Under the pieces are notes generated by a model that did no database searches, was not told where the DNA came from, and saw only the letters and a program-made list of their open reading frames with translations. Below, in pieces: positions 4,729 to 6,948 of a stretch of 6,948 nt of DNA. Each line of letters begins with the position of its first letter. The stretch's first letter is position 1. The DNA comes from Fimenecus sp045593645. GTDB lineage: Bacteria; Bacillota; Clostridia; Oscillospirales; Acutalibacteraceae. The DNA is taken from contig JAZNWZ010000116.1 of NCBI GenBank assembly GCA_045593645.1, forward strand, positions 1-6,948. The letters are read 5' to 3'. The position numbers and the translations under genes were made by a program.

Positions 4729-6948
4729 TTATTTTGCAAAGAATTTTTCGGCTATTCTGACAGATGCCATTGCATCTTTACCGTAAAAGTCTGCACCGAT
4801 GGTTTTTGCATAATCTTCGGTTAATACTGCACCGCCTACCATAACTGCGATTTGCGGATTTTTTTCTTTAAGAAGACTAATTGTTTTCTCCATTGACGGT
4901 ACTGTTGTAGTCATTAAAGCAGAAAGACCAACAAGTTTGATATTTTCTTTTTCTGCTTTTTCTACAATGGCTTCGGGGGTAATATCTTTACCCATATCGA
5001 TTACTGAAAAACCGTAATTTTCAAGCAATACTTTAACAATATTTTTGCCTATATCGTGAATATCACCCTCAACAGTTGCTATGAGTATTTTACCCTTTTC
5101 TTCTGTTTTTTCACCACTGTTACCAATGTGTTCTTTAATAATTTCAAAACTTGCACCTGCGGTTTCAGCACTCATTAAAAGTGATGGCAAGAATATTGTG
5201 TTTTCTTCAAACCCTTTACCTACTTCATTAAGTGCCGGGACTAAAATACCGTCAATAATTTCAATTGGTGTTTTAGTTTTAAGTTCAAGTTTTGTTTGCT
5301 CTTTTGCTTGGGATTTAAAACCCTTTACAACTGCGGTTTTCAAATCAACATCAGTTGTTTTAATTTCTGCTTTTGTGTCAGTAACATTTGCAATATACTG
5401 TTCAAAATTATCATCTAATCCGTTTAGTGCACAGTATGAATAGTACGCATTCATCATAGCATCACTTTTGGGATTTATAATGCCTGCACCCAATCCTTTT
5501 TGCATTGCAAGAGTAAAGAATGTTGAATTGAGTAGTTCACGATTTGGCAAACCAAATGACACATTTGACACACCTAAAACTGTTTTAACGCCTAAATCTT
5601 TATTAAGTTTTTCAATACATTCTAAAGTGATTTTTGCGTTATCTTTATTTGTGCTGACAGTCATACAAAGTGGGTCGAACACAAGATTTTCCTTGGTTAT
5701 TCCGTAACTTTCAGCCTTTTTGATAATGCGTTTTGCAACATCAATTCTGCCTTCTACGGTTTCGGGGATTCCGTTTTCGTCAAGAGTTAAGCAGACAATC
5801 ACACCACCGTATTTTTTAACGAGCGGGAACACTTCTTCCATAACTTTTTCTTTTCCGTTGACGGAGTTTACCATAGGTTTACCATTGTAAATACGCAGTG
5901 CTTTTTCCATAGCAACGCTGTCAGATGTATCAATCTGCAAAGGTGTATTAAGAATGCTTTGAAGTCCTAAAACTGCATTTTGCATCATAACAGGCTCATC
6001 AATTTCGGGGAGACCTACATTCACATCAAGAATGTCGGCACCTGCATCTGCTTGAGTTACACCCTCACGGTAGATGTAATCCATATCGTTATTACGGAGT
6101 GCTTCTTTCAGCATTTTTTTGCCTGTTGGGTTAATTCTTTCACCAATGATTATCGGCTTGTTTTCAAAGATTACTGTTTTTGAATATGAGGTGACAGCAG
6201 TAATCTGTTTTTTGCTGATTTTCTCTATTTTTTCATTTCTGCAAAGGTCAATCATTGCTTTAATGTGGTCAGGAGTTGTACCGCAACAACCACCCAATAC
6301 ACAAGCACCATTTTTAAGGATTTCAAGTTGTTTTTGTGCGAATTCGTCAGGAGTTACATTGTAGGTTGTAACACCGTTTATACTTACGGGGAGTCCCGCA
6401 TTTGGCTGAACGAAAATAGGGGTACTTGAATACTTTTGCATTTCTTTCAAAAGTTCAAGCATCTGGTCAGGACCGAGTCCGCAATTCATACCAATTCCGT
6501 CAACGCCCAATCCCTCAAGAGTAATCACTGCAGTTTTAATGTCTGCACCCGTTAGAAGTATGCCTTTTTCGTCAAATATCATTGACACAAGCACGGGCAA
6601 ATCTGTGTTTTCTTTTGCGGCGAGAACTGCTGTTTTGATTTCGTACAAATCCCCCATTGTTTCAATAAGGATTAAATCTGCACCTGCGTTTTTGCCTGCA
6701 ATTACTTGTTCTTTATAAAGGCCATAAGCAGTTTCGAACTCTAAATCACCATAAGGTTTTAAGAGTTTACCAAGGGGACCTACATCAAGAGCAACAAAGG
6801 CATTTTTGTTGCTTTCTTTAATTGTATTTTTTGCGATTTCAACTGCTTTTGTAATAATCTCATTAACATTTGAGAATTTAAGTGAATTCGCACCAAAAGT
6901 ATTAGTCGTAATTATGTTACAACCTGCATCTAAATACGATTTATGCAC
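4729..6948 (-). CDS. metH: Cobalamin-dependent methionine synthase MetH, short form, N-terminus outside window
   Basis: MetH transfers a methyl group from 5-methyltetrahydrofolate through cobalamin to homocysteine. The window holds 739 codons plus the stop; the first codon is GTG, read here as internal valine because homology (HKSYLDAGCNIITTNTFGAN) is already under way. Numbering from that codon: homocysteine/zinc domain to about 235, with zinc ligands Cys156 (GMNCGLGPD) and Cys221-Cys222 (GGCCGTTPDH); folate domain about 265-525 (IIGERINPTG, DAGADILDVNVG, PLQIDTSD, FDPLCMTVST); cobalamin cap about 555-610; B12 Rossmann domain about 618-739 with DIHDIG (629-634), where His631 is the lower cobalt ligand, GLSALMTTT (674-682) and GG (705-706). 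The protein ends there. The C-terminal AdoMet activation domain of E. coli MetH is absent, so reactivation must use a separate protein, as known for Thermotoga MetH. No mutation is evident. Confidence 0.97.
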   Translation of the reverse strand: MHKSYLDAGCNIITTNTFGANSLKFSNVNEIITKAVEIAKNTIKESNKNAFVALDVGPLGKLLKPYGDLEFETAYGLYKEQVIAGKNAGADLILIETMGDLYEIKTAVLAAKENTDLPVLVSMIFDEKGILLTGADIKTAVITLEGLGVDGIGMNCGLGPDQMLELLKEMQKYSSTPIFVQPNAGLPVSINGVTTYNVTPDEFAQKQLEILKNGACVLGGCCGTTPDHIKAMIDLCRNEKIEKISKKQITAVTSYSKTVIFENKPIIIGERINPTGKKMLKEALRNNDMDYIYREGVTQADAGADILDVNVGLPEIDEPVMMQNAVLGLQSILNTPLQIDTSDSVAMEKALRIYNGKPMVNSVNGKEKVMEEVFPLVKKYGGVIVCLTLDENGIPETVEGRIDVAKRIIKKAESYGITKENLVFDPLCMTVSTNKDNAKITLECIEKLNKDLGVKTVLGVSNVSFGLPNRELLNSTFFTLAMQKGLGAGIINPKSDAMMNAYYSYCALNGLDDNFEQYIANVTDTKAEIKTTDVDLKTAVVKGFKSQAKEQTKLELKTKTPIEIIDGILVPALNEVGKGFEENTIFLPSLLMSAETAGASFEIIKEHIGNSGEKTEEKGKILIATVEGDIHDIGKNIVKVLLENYGFSVIDMGKDITPEAIVEKAEKENIKLVGLSALMTTTVPSMEKTISLLKEKNPQIAVMVGGAVLTEDYAKTIGADFYGKDAMASVRIAEKFFAK

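Noticed and set aside
5081..5443. A 120-codon plus-strand reading frame opposite metH.
   Set aside because: It is antisense to strongly conserved MetH sequence, has no family resemblance and consists of low-complexity serine/phenylalanine-rich translation.
6946..6948. GTG at the window edge as the metH start codon.
   Set aside because: The protein is already inside the homocysteine-binding domain here; known MetH proteins have several dozen residues before this point, so the true start lies outside.

Overview
The window is AT-rich and every convincing gene lies on the minus strand, so transcription runs from position 6948 towards 1. The gene set suggests a low-GC anaerobic Firmicute of class Clostridia, plausibly a gut Oscillospirales/Ruminococcaceae-like bacterium. 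It includes a clostridial NifU/IscU-type scaffold beside an IscS/NifS desulfurase, a short MetH with no reactivation domain, and a LytTR-DUF3021 pair. The class is inferred from protein style; no rRNA or other marker is present.

In order of transcription: (1) metH (6948-4729, 5' end outside the window), cobalamin-dependent methionine synthase. (2) A 114-bp gap with a strong sigma-A-type promoter. A 19-bp palindrome fills most of its spacer and overlaps the -10, and the short leader holds further inverted repeats. (3) iscS (4614-3433) and iscU (3433-3017), which share one base at a TAATG junction. (4) A 165-bp gap with a long imperfect inverted repeat, a candidate promoter and a perfect 9-bp-stem hairpin. 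(5) nadA (2851-1934) and mnmA (1930-908), 3 bp apart. (6) A 168-bp gap with two hairpins, the second with an intrinsic-terminator layout, then the promoter of the next unit preceded by a 9-bp tandem repeat. (7) A LytTR regulator (739-308) and, one base later, a DUF3021 membrane protein (306-1, cut by the window edge).

The central block has a coherent theme. IscS takes sulfur from cysteine, IscU assembles Fe-S clusters with it, NadA needs a [4Fe-4S] cluster to make quinolinate for NAD, and MnmA needs persulfide sulfur to thiolate tRNA U34. Supply and two clients are thus adjacent. metH upstream adds a methyl/sulfur amino acid link, but it ends before the iscS promoter and may be a separate unit. 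The LytTR-DUF3021 pair looks like an independent regulatory cassette.

I see no tRNA, rRNA, CRISPR array, transposase, phage gene or clearly new multi-gene system. The less ordinary material is in the three intergenic gaps: the iscS operator-like palindrome, the leader repeats and the palindromic elements around nadA and after mnmA. No gene-free stretch exceeds 300 bases.
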